From: Solirubrobacter ginsenosidimutans
GTDB taxonomy: Bacteria; Actinomycetota; Thermoleophilia; Solirubrobacterales; Solirubrobacteraceae
Direction of reading: 5' to 3'
NCBI RefSeq assembly: GCF_027587205.1
Contig: NZ_JAPDOD010000073.1
Span: 1 to 34,863, forward strand
Length of the DNA stretch: 34,863 bases
Part shown: piece after piece, positions 8,932-17,286 of the stretch
How the letters are laid out: every line of letters starts with the position of its first letter
How positions within the stretch are numbered: position 1 is the first letter of the stretch
The notes under the pieces: generated by a model
Database searches by the model: none
What the model saw: the letters and a program-made list of their open reading frames with translations, nothing else
What the model was told of the DNA's origin: nothing
Translations under genes and position numbers: made by a program

Positions 8932-8960
8932 TTGACGATAAGTCGATCTGAAGATAGGGT
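8932..8960 (+). promoter_or_regulatory. Promoter of the DHA2 exporter, with overlapping dyad
   Basis: TTGACG (8932-8937) and TAGGGT (8955-8960) with 17-bp spacing make a good sigma-70-type promoter 8 bases before the exporter start codon region. An imperfect inverted repeat ATTGAC-GATAA-GTCGAT (8931-8947; one mismatch) covers the -35 box and is the best candidate operator for the neighbouring tandem MarR protein. Binding there would block polymerase. Confidence 0.55.
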
Positions 8961-8967
8961 GGAAGGC

Positions 8968-10359
8968 ATGGACCGCAAGTGGTTGCCCCTCGTCGCCGTC
9001 GCCGCCGGCGTCTTCATGCTGCTGCTCGACGTCACGATCGTGAACGTCGCCCTGCCGGACATCCAGATCGCGCTGCACGCATCCCTGTCCGACCTGCAGT
9101 GGGTGATCGACGCCTACGCGCTGACGCTCGCGGCGCTCCAGCTCACCGCGGGCTCGCTGGCCGATCGCTTCGGCCGCCGGCTGCTGTTCGCGATCGGCAT
9201 CGTCGTCTTCACGCTCGGGTCGCTGCTGTGCGGCCTGTCCGGCAACTCGACCTTCCTCAGCCTCAGCCGCGCGTTCCAGGGCATCGGCGGCGCGATCATG
9301 TTCGCCACCGGCCTGGCGATCATCGCCAACGCGTTCCACGGGCGCGACCGCGGCGTGGCCTTCGGCGTCTTCGGTGCGGTCACGGGCGTGGCGGTCGCGG
9401 TCGGCCCGGTGATCGGCGGGGCGCTGACCAGCGGCCTGTCCTGGCGCTGGATCTTCCTGGTCAACATCCCGGTCGGGGTCGGGGCCCTGTACGTGACGCT
9501 GAGCGCCGTCGAGGAATCGCGTGACCCCAACCCGCGCCCGGTCGACTATCTCGGCCTCGTCACCTTCAGCCTCGGACTCGCCGCGCTCGTCTACGGCCTG
9601 ATCCGCTCCAGCGAGGACGGCTGGTCGGACACGGGCGTCTGGGTGTCACTGATCGCCTCCGTGGTCCTGCTGCTCGCCTTCGTCGCCGCCGAGCTGCTGC
9701 AGAAGCGGCCGATGTTCGACCTCTCGCTGTTCCGCAAGCCGACGTTCGTGGGCGGGTTGATCGCGGCGTTCGCGATCTCCGCGTCGCTGTTCGCCGCGTT
9801 CCCCTATCTCGTGCTCTACATGCAGACGGGGCTCCACCTGTCGGCGATCGAGGTCGGCGTGCGCTTCCTCGTGCTCTCCGGGCCGATCTTCGTCACCGCC
9901 GCGATCGCCGGCCGCGCCACCGAGAACGTGCCCATCCGCTTCCTGATCGGGCCCGGGTTCGCGCTCGTGGGCATCGCCCTGCTGTTGATGCGCGGCCTGG
10001 AGCCAGGCGGGAGCTGGACGCACTTCATCCCCGGGTTCATCGTCGCCGGCGTGGGCGCGGGCCTGATCAACGTCCCGCTGGCGTCCACCGCGGTCGGCGT
10101 GGTCGAGCCGGCGCGGGCGGGCATGGCCTCCGGGATCAACTCCACGCTGCGGCAGGTGGGCATCGCCACGGGCGTGGCCGCGCTCGGGACGATCTTCTCC
10201 CACCACGTCTCGCAGGCTCGCGGGCAGAACCCGCTGGTCGGGCTCGTGGACGGCCTCAACGCGATCCTGCTGGTCGGCGCGATCCTCGCCCTGTTCGCGG
10301 CGTTCACGTCGCTCATCCTCATCCGGAGCAAGGATTTCGTCAGCTCGTCGCCCTCTTGA
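8968..10359 (+). CDS. DHA2-family MFS multidrug exporter (14-TM type)
   Basis: A 463-residue proton-driven drug exporter of the major facilitator superfamily, DHA2 (EmrB/QacA-like) branch. Motif LDVTIVNVALP in helix 1 (20-30), motif A GSLADRFGRR (62-71) after helix 2 and the antiporter motif C region GPVIGGAL near residue 150 are all present, followed by hydrophobic segments to the end. The ATG at 8968 is preceded by GGTGGAAGG and gives the normal N-terminus (MDRKWLPLVAVAAG); an upstream in-frame TTG at 8932 is part of the promoter. It is divergent from the tandem MarR gene, a standard arrangement for ligand-inducible drug efflux. Substrates cannot be read from sequence. Confidence 0.9.
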   Translation: MDRKWLPLVAVAAGVFMLLLDVTIVNVALPDIQIALHASLSDLQWVIDAYALTLAALQLTAGSLADRFGRRLLFAIGIVVFTLGSLLCGLSGNSTFLSLSRAFQGIGGAIMFATGLAIIANAFHGRDRGVAFGVFGAVTGVAVAVGPVIGGALTSGLSWRWIFLVNIPVGVGALYVTLSAVEESRDPNPRPVDYLGLVTFSLGLAALVYGLIRSSEDGWSDTGVWVSLIASVVLLLAFVAAELLQKRPMFDLSLFRKPTFVGGLIAAFAISASLFAAFPYLVLYMQTGLHLSAIEVGVRFLVLSGPIFVTAAIAGRATENVPIRFLIGPGFALVGIALLLMRGLEPGGSWTHFIPGFIVAGVGAGLINVPLASTAVGVVEPARAGMASGINSTLRQVGIATGVAALGTIFSHHVSQARGQNPLVGLVDGLNAILLVGAILALFAAFTSLILIRSKDFVSSSPS

Positions 10360-10385
10360 GCGCGCGGCGATAGGCTCGTCGCGGC

Positions 10386-11963
10386 ATGTTGCCGCTGCGG
10401 GCCCTGCTGCGCGAATTGGAGCTGGAGATCGCCGCCGGAGAGGCGGGGCTCGATCGCGCGGTGCGCTGGGTGCACATCTCGGAGCTCTCGGATCCGACGC
10501 CGTGGCTGTCGGGAGGCGAGCTGCTGCTCACCACGGGGTTGGCGATCGGCGACGACGCCGAGGCCTACGTCTCCCGGCTCGCCGCGCACGGGCTGACCGG
10601 CCTGGGCTTCGGCGTCGGCTTCGGGCATGAGCGCCTGCCGGAGCCCTTGCTGGCCGCCGCGGCCGCGCACGGGTTCCCGCTCTTCGCGGTTCCCTACGAG
10701 CTCCCGTTCATCGCGATCACCGAGAAGGCCTTCTCGCACCTGGTCAACGAGCAGTACGCGGTCCTGCGCCGCGCGCTGGCCGCCCACGAGCGGCTCGAGC
10801 GGGTCGTCCTCTCCGAGCGCGGGCTGGACGGCGTCGCGGCGGAACTGGCGTCGCTGATCGGCGGCCCGGCGCTGATCTACGACGGCCGCGGCGAGCTGCT
10901 GGCACGGCGCGGAGAGGCCCCGGTGGCGGAGCTCTCGGCGGAGATGCGCGAGCGGGTGCACGCGGGGGCGCGGCGCGGGTTCGTCCCGGGCGCGCTGGCG
11001 CCGGGCGCGCTCGCCCTGCCGGTGGCGCGGGCCGCGCAGCCCGCGCCGCGGGGGGACGGACCGCCGCCGGAGGCGTGGTTGGTCGCGGCCAAGGACGCGG
11101 GCGCGCTGACCGAGCTCGACCGCCTCACGCTGCACCAGGCGGTCACGATCGTCGCGCTCGAGCTGCTGCGCCGGCGCGTCGTCGACGACACCGAGCGCCG
11201 CCTGGCGGGCGACGTCATCAGCGCGCTCGTCACGGGCGATCTGGCGGGTCCGGAGCTGGCACGGCGGTTGGAGCCGTTCGGGCTGCGCGATCGCGTAGGC
11301 GTGCTCGTCCTGGCGCCGTCGCGGGCGGCGCGTGGGCCGGCGGAGGAGGAGCTCGTGCGCGCCGTGCGCGAGGAGGCGGGCGGCGGCTTGGTCGCCCCGA
11401 CCGGCAAGTTCCTGTGCGCGCTGCTGCCGGCCTCGGGCGACGAGGAGCTGTTCGCGCTCGCCGAGCGCCTGCACGCGCGGGTCGCGCGGGTGGCGGGCGA
11501 GCCGCTCGGCGGCGGTGCCGGGCGCACCGTCTCGCCCGGTGAGCTGCGCCGTGGCTTCCACGAGGCGCGCTGCGCCCTGGAGGCCCGCGAGCTCTCCGCC
11601 AACGGGGTGGCCAACGGCATGGTCAAGCTCGCCACCTACCGCGACCTCGGCTCCTTCCAGCTGCTGCTGTCACTGCAGGACGACGACGCGCTGCGGCTCT
11701 TCTGCGATTCGATCCTGGCCCCGATCGAGGAGTCCGAGGGCGCGTACGGCGGCGAGTTGATGCGCTCGCTGGAGGCGTTCATCGAGAGCAACGGGCAATG
11801 GGAGCGCGCAGCGAAGGCGCTGTTCTGCCACCGTCACACGCTGCGCTACCGGATTCGGCGCGTGGAAGAGCTGACGGGCCGCTCGCTGGACAGCGCGCGG
11901 GATCGCATTGACTTCTGGCTCGCGCTCCGCGGCCGGGAACTGGTTCATACCGAAAGGACCTAG
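10386..11963 (+). CDS. PucR-family transcriptional regulator, probable regulator of ald
   Basis: A 525-residue regulator. The N-terminal PucR domain (about 1-125) contains RWVHISELSDPTPWLSGGELLLTTG, typical of the family; a central GGDEF-like/ligand region spans about 140-430; the C-terminal PucR-type HTH (about 450-520) holds NGQWERAAKALFCHRHTLRYRIRRVEELTG. The stop codon directly abuts the alanine dehydrogenase ATG, and the ald ribosome-binding site (AAAGGA) lies inside this gene. In Bacillus subtilis the PucR-like protein AdeR activates ald, so the neighbourhood supports the same role here; that is inference. TAGGCT (10371-10376) lies nine bases before the ATG with no Shine-Dalgarno sequence. 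Confidence 0.88.
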   Translation: MLPLRALLRELELEIAAGEAGLDRAVRWVHISELSDPTPWLSGGELLLTTGLAIGDDAEAYVSRLAAHGLTGLGFGVGFGHERLPEPLLAAAAAHGFPLFAVPYELPFIAITEKAFSHLVNEQYAVLRRALAAHERLERVVLSERGLDGVAAELASLIGGPALIYDGRGELLARRGEAPVAELSAEMRERVHAGARRGFVPGALAPGALALPVARAAQPAPRGDGPPPEAWLVAAKDAGALTELDRLTLHQAVTIVALELLRRRVVDDTERRLAGDVISALVTGDLAGPELARRLEPFGLRDRVGVLVLAPSRAARGPAEEELVRAVREEAGGGLVAPTGKFLCALLPASGDEELFALAERLHARVARVAGEPLGGGAGRTVSPGELRRGFHEARCALEARELSANGVANGMVKLATYRDLGSFQLLLSLQDDDALRLFCDSILAPIEESEGAYGGELMRSLEAFIESNGQWERAAKALFCHRHTLRYRIRRVEELTGRSLDSARDRIDFWLALRGRELVHTERT

Positions 11964-13082
11964 ATGAAGGTCGGCGTCCCCACCGAGATCAAGACGGACG
12001 AGTACCGCGTCGCGCTGACGCCGGCCGGCGTGCGCGAGCTGGTCGAGCACGGCCACGAAGTCGGGATCCAGGCGGGAGCGGGGGAGGGCTCGGCGATCGC
12101 CGACGACGAGTACACCTCGCAGGGCGCGCGGATCCTGGCCGACGCGCCGGCGGTCTTCGCGTGGTCGGACATGATCGTCAAGGTCAAGGAGCCGCAGCCG
12201 TCAGAGGTCGCGCTGCTGGAGCCTCGCCACACGCTCTTCACCTACCTCCATCTGGCGCCGGACCCCGACCTGACGCGCGGGCTGGTCGAGTCGGGCGCCA
12301 CGTGCGTCGCGTACGAGACCGTCGAGGACGCCCGCGGACGGCTCCCGCTGCTGGCGCCGATGAGCGAGGTCGCGGGCAAGATCGCCACGCAGGCGGGCGC
12401 CTTCATGCTCGAGAAGCCGCTCGGCGGCCGCGGGATCCTGCTCGGCGGCGTGCCCGGCGTGGCGGCGGCGAAGGTGATGATCATCGGCGGCGGCGTGGTC
12501 GGCATGAACGCCGCGTTCATCGCGCTCGGGATGGAGGCGACGGTCTACGTCTACGACCGCAACATCGACCGGCTGCGCGAGCTCGACATCGCCTTCAACG
12601 GGCGCGCGGACACGTGTTACGCGTCGACGCTGGACATCGAGCAGCGGCTGCCGGAGGTCGACCTGGTGATCGGCGCGGTGCTCGTCCACGGCGCCAAGGC
12701 GCCGTATGTGATCCGGCGCGAACAGCTCTCGCTGATGAAGCGCCAGGCCGTGCTCGTGGACGTCTCGATCGACCAGGGCGGGTGCTTTGAGACCTCGCGC
12801 CCGACGACGCACTCCGACCCGGTCTACGAGGTCGACGGCGTCCTGCACTACTGCGTGGCCAACATGCCCGGCGCGGTGCCGGTCACCTCGACGCGCGCGC
12901 TGACCAACGCGACGCTCCCGTACGTCCTGCACGTCGCTGACGCCGGGGTCGAGCAGTCCTCGCGCGAGAACCCGGGCCTGGCCAAGGGCGTCAACGTCGT
13001 GGGCGGCAAGGTCACCTACCAGCCGGTGGCCGAGGCGACGGGCCAGCCGTACACCGAGCTCTTCGCGGCGCTGGCGGGCTGA
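11964..13082 (+). CDS. ald: Alanine dehydrogenase
   Basis: A 372-residue NAD-dependent L-alanine dehydrogenase, which interconverts L-alanine with pyruvate and ammonia in the cytoplasm. The active-site residues known in the family are all at the expected positions: R15, K75 (KVKEP), H96 (TYLHL), D270 (SIDQGG) and N300 (NMPGAVP). The NAD-binding Rossmann motif IGGGVVG is at 174-180. Length matches the family. It starts at the base after the PucR stop codon, using an AGGA ribosome-binding site within that gene, and is followed after five bases by an FAD oxidoreductase. The cluster probably lets the cell use alanine as a carbon and nitrogen source or balance NADH under low oxygen. Confidence 0.96.
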   Translation: MKVGVPTEIKTDEYRVALTPAGVRELVEHGHEVGIQAGAGEGSAIADDEYTSQGARILADAPAVFAWSDMIVKVKEPQPSEVALLEPRHTLFTYLHLAPDPDLTRGLVESGATCVAYETVEDARGRLPLLAPMSEVAGKIATQAGAFMLEKPLGGRGILLGGVPGVAAAKVMIIGGGVVGMNAAFIALGMEATVYVYDRNIDRLRELDIAFNGRADTCYASTLDIEQRLPEVDLVIGAVLVHGAKAPYVIRREQLSLMKRQAVLVDVSIDQGGCFETSRPTTHSDPVYEVDGVLHYCVANMPGAVPVTSTRALTNATLPYVLHVADAGVEQSSRENPGLAKGVNVVGGKVTYQPVAEATGQPYTELFAALAG

Positions 13083-13087
13083 CCGCG

Positions 13088-14569
13088 TTGTACGACGCGG
13101 TGATCATCGGCGCGGGCCACAACGGCCTGGTGGCGGCCGCGTACCTCGCCCGGGAGGGGCGGTCGGTGCTCGTGCTCGAGCGCTCAGACCACGTCGGCGG
13201 CGCGGCCGTGTCGGAGCGGCCGTGGGCGGGCGTCGACGCGCGGCTCTCGCGCTACTCGTACCTCGTCTCGCTCTTCCCGCGGGCGATCGCGGCGGAGCTC
13301 GGGCTGGCGATCGAGCTGCGCCGGCGCTCGGTGTCCTCCTATACGCCGCGCCCGGACGGCACCGGGCTGCTGGTCCGGACCACCCGGCCTCCGAACCGCC
13401 ACTGGGCGGACTTCCAGGCGATGACCGAGCACGTCGCGCGCGTGGTCTTCCCGACCTTGACGGAGCCGCTGGTCTCGCGCGACGCCCTGCGGGCGCGCGT
13501 GGGTGACGACGCGATCTGGGATGCGCTGGTGGAGCGGCCGCTCGGCGAGGTCCTCGCGCGCTACTTCGAGGACGATTTCGAGCGCGGGATCGTCGCCACC
13601 GACGCCTTGATCGGGACGTTCGCGGGCCTCGACGACGAGTCGCTGCGCCAGAACCGCTGCTTCCTGTATCACGTGATCGGCAACGGGACCGGCGACTGGG
13701 ATGTGCCGGTGGGCGGGATGGGCGCGCTGACGGGCGCGCTGGCGGGGATCGCGTACGGTGCGGGCGCGGAGATCAAGCTCGGCGTCGAGGTCACCTCGAT
13801 CGAGACCGACGGGGTCGCGGCCGAAATCCTTTACGAGGGTGGATCGGTGCAGGCGCGTTACGTGCTCTGCAACGCCGCGCCCGCCGTCCTGGCGTCGCTG
13901 TTGGGCGAGCCGGCCCCGGACCCGCGACCCGAAGGCGCGCAGCTGAAGCTCAACATGCTGCTCAAGCGGCTGCCGCGGCTGCGCGACCCTTCGGTGGACC
14001 CGTTCGAGGCGTTCGCGGGGACGTTCCACGTCAACGAGGCCGCCACCCAGCTCGCGCTCGCGTACGGGCAGGCCCAGAGCGGGCTGGTCCCCGAGCTGGC
14101 GCCCTGCGAGGTCTACTGCCACTCGCTCACCGATCCCTCGATCCTCGGCCCCGAGCTGCGCGAGGCGGGAGCGCAGACCTTGACCTGCTTCGGGTTGCAC
14201 ATGCCCGCACGGCTGTTCGAGCGCGAGCCGTCGGTCGCCAAGGCGCAGGCGATCGCGTCGACGCTCGCGTCGCTGAACAGCGTGCTGGCCGAGCCGATCG
14301 AGGACTGCCTGTGGATCGCGCCCTCGGGCGAGCCGTGCCTGGAGGCGCGGACGCCCGTCGAGCTCGAGGCCGAGCTCGGCCTCCCGGGCGGGAACATCTT
14401 CCACCGCGACCTGCTGTGGCCGTTCGCGGAGACCGAGGCCGAGGTGGGGACGTGGGGCGTGGAGACGCCGCACGCCAACGTGTTCGTGTGCGGGGCGGGT
14501 GCGCGGCGGGGCGGCGGCGTGTCCGGGATCCCCGGCCACAACGCGGCGATGGCGGTCCTCGACGGATGA
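13088..14569 (+). CDS. FAD-dependent oxidoreductase (phytoene dehydrogenase-like)
   Basis: A 493-residue flavoprotein of the phytoene desaturase/amine oxidase superfamily. The N-terminal dinucleotide-binding motif is VIIGAGHNGLVAAAYLAREG (5-24), followed by the second FAD loop HVGGAA; the C-terminal FAD region is NVFVCGAGARRGGGVSGIPGHNAA. The substrate region is like the broadly distributed 'phytoene dehydrogenase-like' bacterial enzymes whose substrates are mostly unknown, and no carotenoid genes are nearby, so a carotenoid role is unsupported. The start is a TTG at 13088, five bases after the ald stop; no better start keeps the Rossmann motif at its usual position. It is the last gene of the pucR-ald unit. 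Confidence 0.82.
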   Translation: MYDAVIIGAGHNGLVAAAYLAREGRSVLVLERSDHVGGAAVSERPWAGVDARLSRYSYLVSLFPRAIAAELGLAIELRRRSVSSYTPRPDGTGLLVRTTRPPNRHWADFQAMTEHVARVVFPTLTEPLVSRDALRARVGDDAIWDALVERPLGEVLARYFEDDFERGIVATDALIGTFAGLDDESLRQNRCFLYHVIGNGTGDWDVPVGGMGALTGALAGIAYGAGAEIKLGVEVTSIETDGVAAEILYEGGSVQARYVLCNAAPAVLASLLGEPAPDPRPEGAQLKLNMLLKRLPRLRDPSVDPFEAFAGTFHVNEAATQLALAYGQAQSGLVPELAPCEVYCHSLTDPSILGPELREAGAQTLTCFGLHMPARLFEREPSVAKAQAIASTLASLNSVLAEPIEDCLWIAPSGEPCLEARTPVELEAELGLPGGNIFHRDLLWPFAETEAEVGTWGVETPHANVFVCGAGARRGGGVSGIPGHNAAMAVLDG

Positions 14570-14585
14570 GGAGACGCTCACGAAG

Positions 14586-14613
14586 AACCTGACGTTGACG
14601 TTAACATCTGGTT
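14586..14613. promoter_or_regulatory. 28-bp imperfect palindrome, candidate MerR operator
   Basis: AACC at 14586 and GGTT at 14613 are the ends of a dyad in which 11 of 14 base pairs match (inner blocks GTT, ACGT and AAC). It ends two bases before the exporter ATG and contains TAACAT (14602-14607), a plausible -10 box that would start transcription at or next to that ATG. A MerR gene is the next gene of the operon, so this is a probable autoregulatory site. Confidence 0.6.
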
Positions 14614-14615
14614 CT

Positions 14616-16079
14616 ATGGCGATCGAAACAGCAGCAACGGCTCGCCGGCGCAGGATCGGGGTCCACGCCGAGCACGAGCACTACAAGTGGTGGGCCCTGT
14701 CGTGCACAAGCCTCGGGATGCTCCTGGCGACGATCAACTCGGGCACGCTGATCATCGCCCTTCCCGACCTCGAGCGGGCGCTGGGGACGAGCATCCTCTC
14801 GCTCGTCTGGGTGATCCTCGCCTACATGATCTCCTCGACGGTGCTGGTGCTCTTTGCCGGCCGCCTGTCGGATCTCTTCGGCCGCAAGCAGGCCTACGTG
14901 GCGGGGTTCGTGCTCTTCGCGCTGGCGTCGCTGGGCGCCGGGTTCGCGGGCGGCGGGACGGAGCTGATCGTCTGGCGGGTGCTGCAGGGGATCGGCGGCG
15001 CGTTCCTGTTCGCCAACTCCGCCGCGCTGGTCACCGACGCCTTCCCGAAGGAGCAGCTGGGCCTGGCGATGGGCACCAACACGATGGTCGCCGCCGTCGG
15101 CCTCGTGATCGGCCCGGTCCTGGGCGGCGCGCTGGTCGCTATCTCCTGGCACTGGGTCTTCTGGTTCAACGTCCCGTTCGCGCTGCTGGGCTCCCTGTGG
15201 GCGGCGCTGATCCTGCGCGAGCTGGCCAAGCCCGACAAGGTGCGCGGCTACGACGTGCCGGGCGTGGTGGTCTTCGTGCTCGGGCTGACCGGGCTCGTGT
15301 TCGGCCTCTCGCGCGGCGGCCTGAACGGCTGGAGCGATCCGATGACGATCGGCGGCATCGTCGCCGGCGTCGTGCTGCTGCCGATCTTCGTGCTGATCGA
15401 GCGCCACCATCGCGCGCCGATGCTCGACCTGACGATCTTCCAGAACCGCCTGTTCGCCGCCGCCACGGGCGCCGCGTTCATCAACGGGCTCTCGCGGTTC
15501 GCGCTGATGTTCCTGTTCGTCTTCTACTTCCAGGGCGTCAAGGGCCAGGACCCGATCACGGCGGGGATCGAGCTGGCGCCGATGGCGATCGGGATGCTGA
15601 TCGCATCGCCGCTCGCGGGCGTGTGGGCCGACAAGCGCGGGTCGCGGATGCTCTCGGCCGCCGGGATGGTCGTGAGCGCGATCGCGCTGGCGGGGATGAC
15701 GATGCTCGGCGTGCACACCGCGTACTTCTGGTCGGCGCTGTGGCTATTCGTGGTGGGTGTGGGCTCGGGCATGTTCAACAGCCCCAACACCGCGGCGATG
15801 ATGGGCACGGTGCCGACCTACCGGCGCGGGATCGCGGCGGGCGCGCGGACCGTCCTGCAGAACACGGGCGCGGTGATCTCGATCGCGTTCGTGCTGGCGG
15901 TCGTGACCTCCTCGGTGCCCAAGGACACCCTGTTCAAGATCTTCTCGGGCGTCACCACGGGCCTGTCCGACGCGACTTTGGAGCCCTTCGTGGCGAACAT
16001 GCACACGGCGCTGTGGGTGCTGGCGCTGACGTCGCTCGTCGGCGGCGGGATCTGCCTGATGCGGCCGAAGGGGGACTGA
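14616..16079 (+). CDS. DHA2-family MFS multidrug exporter
   Basis: A 487-residue MFS drug exporter. Helix 1 region INSGTLIIALPDL, motif A GRLSDLFGRK (82-91), and motif C region IGPVLGGAL are clear; about 14 membrane segments follow. The N-terminus has a basic cytoplasmic stretch (RRRRIG) and a His/Glu-rich HAEHEHY before helix 1. I use the ATG at 14616; the frame is open back to 14499, but that part lies in the preceding gene. There is no Shine-Dalgarno sequence and a palindrome ends at 14613, so translation is probably leaderless. Its stop overlaps the MerR start (TGATG), giving a tightly coupled efflux operon with the downstream ABC pump. Confidence 0.9.
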   Translation: MAIETAATARRRRIGVHAEHEHYKWWALSCTSLGMLLATINSGTLIIALPDLERALGTSILSLVWVILAYMISSTVLVLFAGRLSDLFGRKQAYVAGFVLFALASLGAGFAGGGTELIVWRVLQGIGGAFLFANSAALVTDAFPKEQLGLAMGTNTMVAAVGLVIGPVLGGALVAISWHWVFWFNVPFALLGSLWAALILRELAKPDKVRGYDVPGVVVFVLGLTGLVFGLSRGGLNGWSDPMTIGGIVAGVVLLPIFVLIERHHRAPMLDLTIFQNRLFAAATGAAFINGLSRFALMFLFVFYFQGVKGQDPITAGIELAPMAIGMLIASPLAGVWADKRGSRMLSAAGMVVSAIALAGMTMLGVHTAYFWSALWLFVVGVGSGMFNSPNTAAMMGTVPTYRRGIAAGARTVLQNTGAVISIAFVLAVVTSSVPKDTLFKIFSGVTTGLSDATLEPFVANMHTALWVLALTSLVGGGICLMRPKGD

Positions 16080-16498
16080 TGCGGATCGGCGAGCTGGCGC
16101 GCGCGGCGGGGACGACCCCGCGGACCGTGCGCTACTACGAGGAGATCGGGCTGCTGCCGGGGTCCGACGAGCGCGCCGCGGGGTCGCATCGCGAATACGG
16201 CTCCGACGATGTCGCGCGCGTGCGCGAGCTGCTGCGCCTGAAGCAGATGCTCGGTCTGACGCTCGACGAGCTGAAGGTCGTAATGCACGGCGAGGACGAG
16301 CGGGCCAGGCGGCGGCGCGAGTACCACGAGACCTCGGACCCGGCCGAGCGGCACCGGCTGCTTGAGGCGGCGCAGGCCCACACCGACTCGCTGCTCGCGA
16401 TCGTGGGGCGGCGCAAGGACGAGCTCGAGACCTTCGAGGCCGAGCTCAACGAGCGCCGCCAGCGCCTGGCGCACCTGCTGCGCGAGCGCGTCGTATGA
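16079..16498 (+). CDS. MerR-family transcriptional regulator
   Basis: A 139-residue MerR protein. The N-terminal winged helix is classic (MRIGELARAAGTTPRTVRYY, then EEIGLLPG and HREYGSDDV), followed by the dimerisation coiled coil from about residue 75 (RARRRREYHE to the end). It contains no cysteine, so it is not a metal or redox sensor of the MerR/SoxR type and more likely responds to an organic drug-like ligand. It lies between two different drug pumps and overlaps both neighbours by one (TGATG) and four (ATGA) bases, so all four genes should be one transcript. The palindrome upstream of the first pump gene is its likely site. Confidence 0.92.
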   Translation: MRIGELARAAGTTPRTVRYYEEIGLLPGSDERAAGSHREYGSDDVARVRELLRLKQMLGLTLDELKVVMHGEDERARRRREYHETSDPAERHRLLEAAQAHTDSLLAIVGRRKDELETFEAELNERRQRLAHLLRERVV

Positions 16499-17286
16499 GC
16501 GCGGTGGTGGCCGATTCGCTCGTGGTTCGCTTCGACGCGCTGACCGCGGTCGACGACGTCTCGCTGGAGATCGAGTGCGGCGAGGTCTTCGGGCTGCTCG
16601 GGCCTAACGGGGCGGGCAAGACGACGACGCTGCGGGTCCTGACCACGCTCCTCAAGCCGGCGTCGGGGTCCGCCTTGGTCGCGGGCTTCGACGTTGGTTC
16701 CGACGCACTGTCCGTCCGCGCCTCGATCGGCTACGTGCCGCAGGCGCTCTCGGCTGATGGCGGTCTGACCGCGGCGGAGAACCTCGACTTCTACGCGCGC
16801 GTCACCGGGGTGCCGCGGGCCGAGCGCACGGCGCGGATCGCCGCGGCCGTCGAGGCGATGGAGCTCGAGCCGATGCTCGATCGCCTGGCCCGCACGTTCT
16901 CGGGCGGCATGCTGCGGCGGCTCGAGATCGCGACGGCGCTGCTCAACCGTCCCGAGGTGCTCTTCCTCGACGAGCCGACCGTCGGCCTCGATCCCACCGC
17001 GCGCGAGCTCGTGTGGGAGCGGGTGCACGCGCTGCGCGCCGAGGCGGGGACGACGGTCGTCGTCACCACGCACCTGATGGAGGAGGCCGAGCGCCACTGC
17101 GACCGGCTCGCGATCATGGACGCGGGGCGGATCGTCGACCTCGGCACGCCCTCAGAGCTGCTGTCGCGCCACGGCGAGCGGTCATTGGAAGCCGTCTTCC
17201 GCGCGGTCACCGGCCGCGTGATCTCCGACGAAGGGAGGATCAGCGATGTCCGCTCCCAGCGCCGCGTCGCCCGCCGCCTCGGCTGA
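16495..17286 (+). CDS. ABC transporter ATP-binding protein (DrrA-like drug exporter)
   Basis: A 263-residue ATPase subunit. Walker A is GPNGAGKTT (36-44), the Q-loop VPQA is near 81, the signature FSGGM at 135-139, Walker B VLFLDEP at 155-161 and the switch His in TTHLMEE at H193. The sequence belongs to the daunorubicin-resistance (DrrA) branch, which drives ABC-2 permeases exporting hydrophobic drugs or lipids. The ATG overlaps the MerR stop (ATGA). Its last 41 bases overlap the permease gene, and the C-terminal segment after about residue 245 is basic. Confidence 0.93.
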   Translation: MSAVVADSLVVRFDALTAVDDVSLEIECGEVFGLLGPNGAGKTTTLRVLTTLLKPASGSALVAGFDVGSDALSVRASIGYVPQALSADGGLTAAENLDFYARVTGVPRAERTARIAAAVEAMELEPMLDRLARTFSGGMLRRLEIATALLNRPEVLFLDEPTVGLDPTARELVWERVHALRAEAGTTVVVTTHLMEEAERHCDRLAIMDAGRIVDLGTPSELLSRHGERSLEAVFRAVTGRVISDEGRISDVRSQRRVARRLG

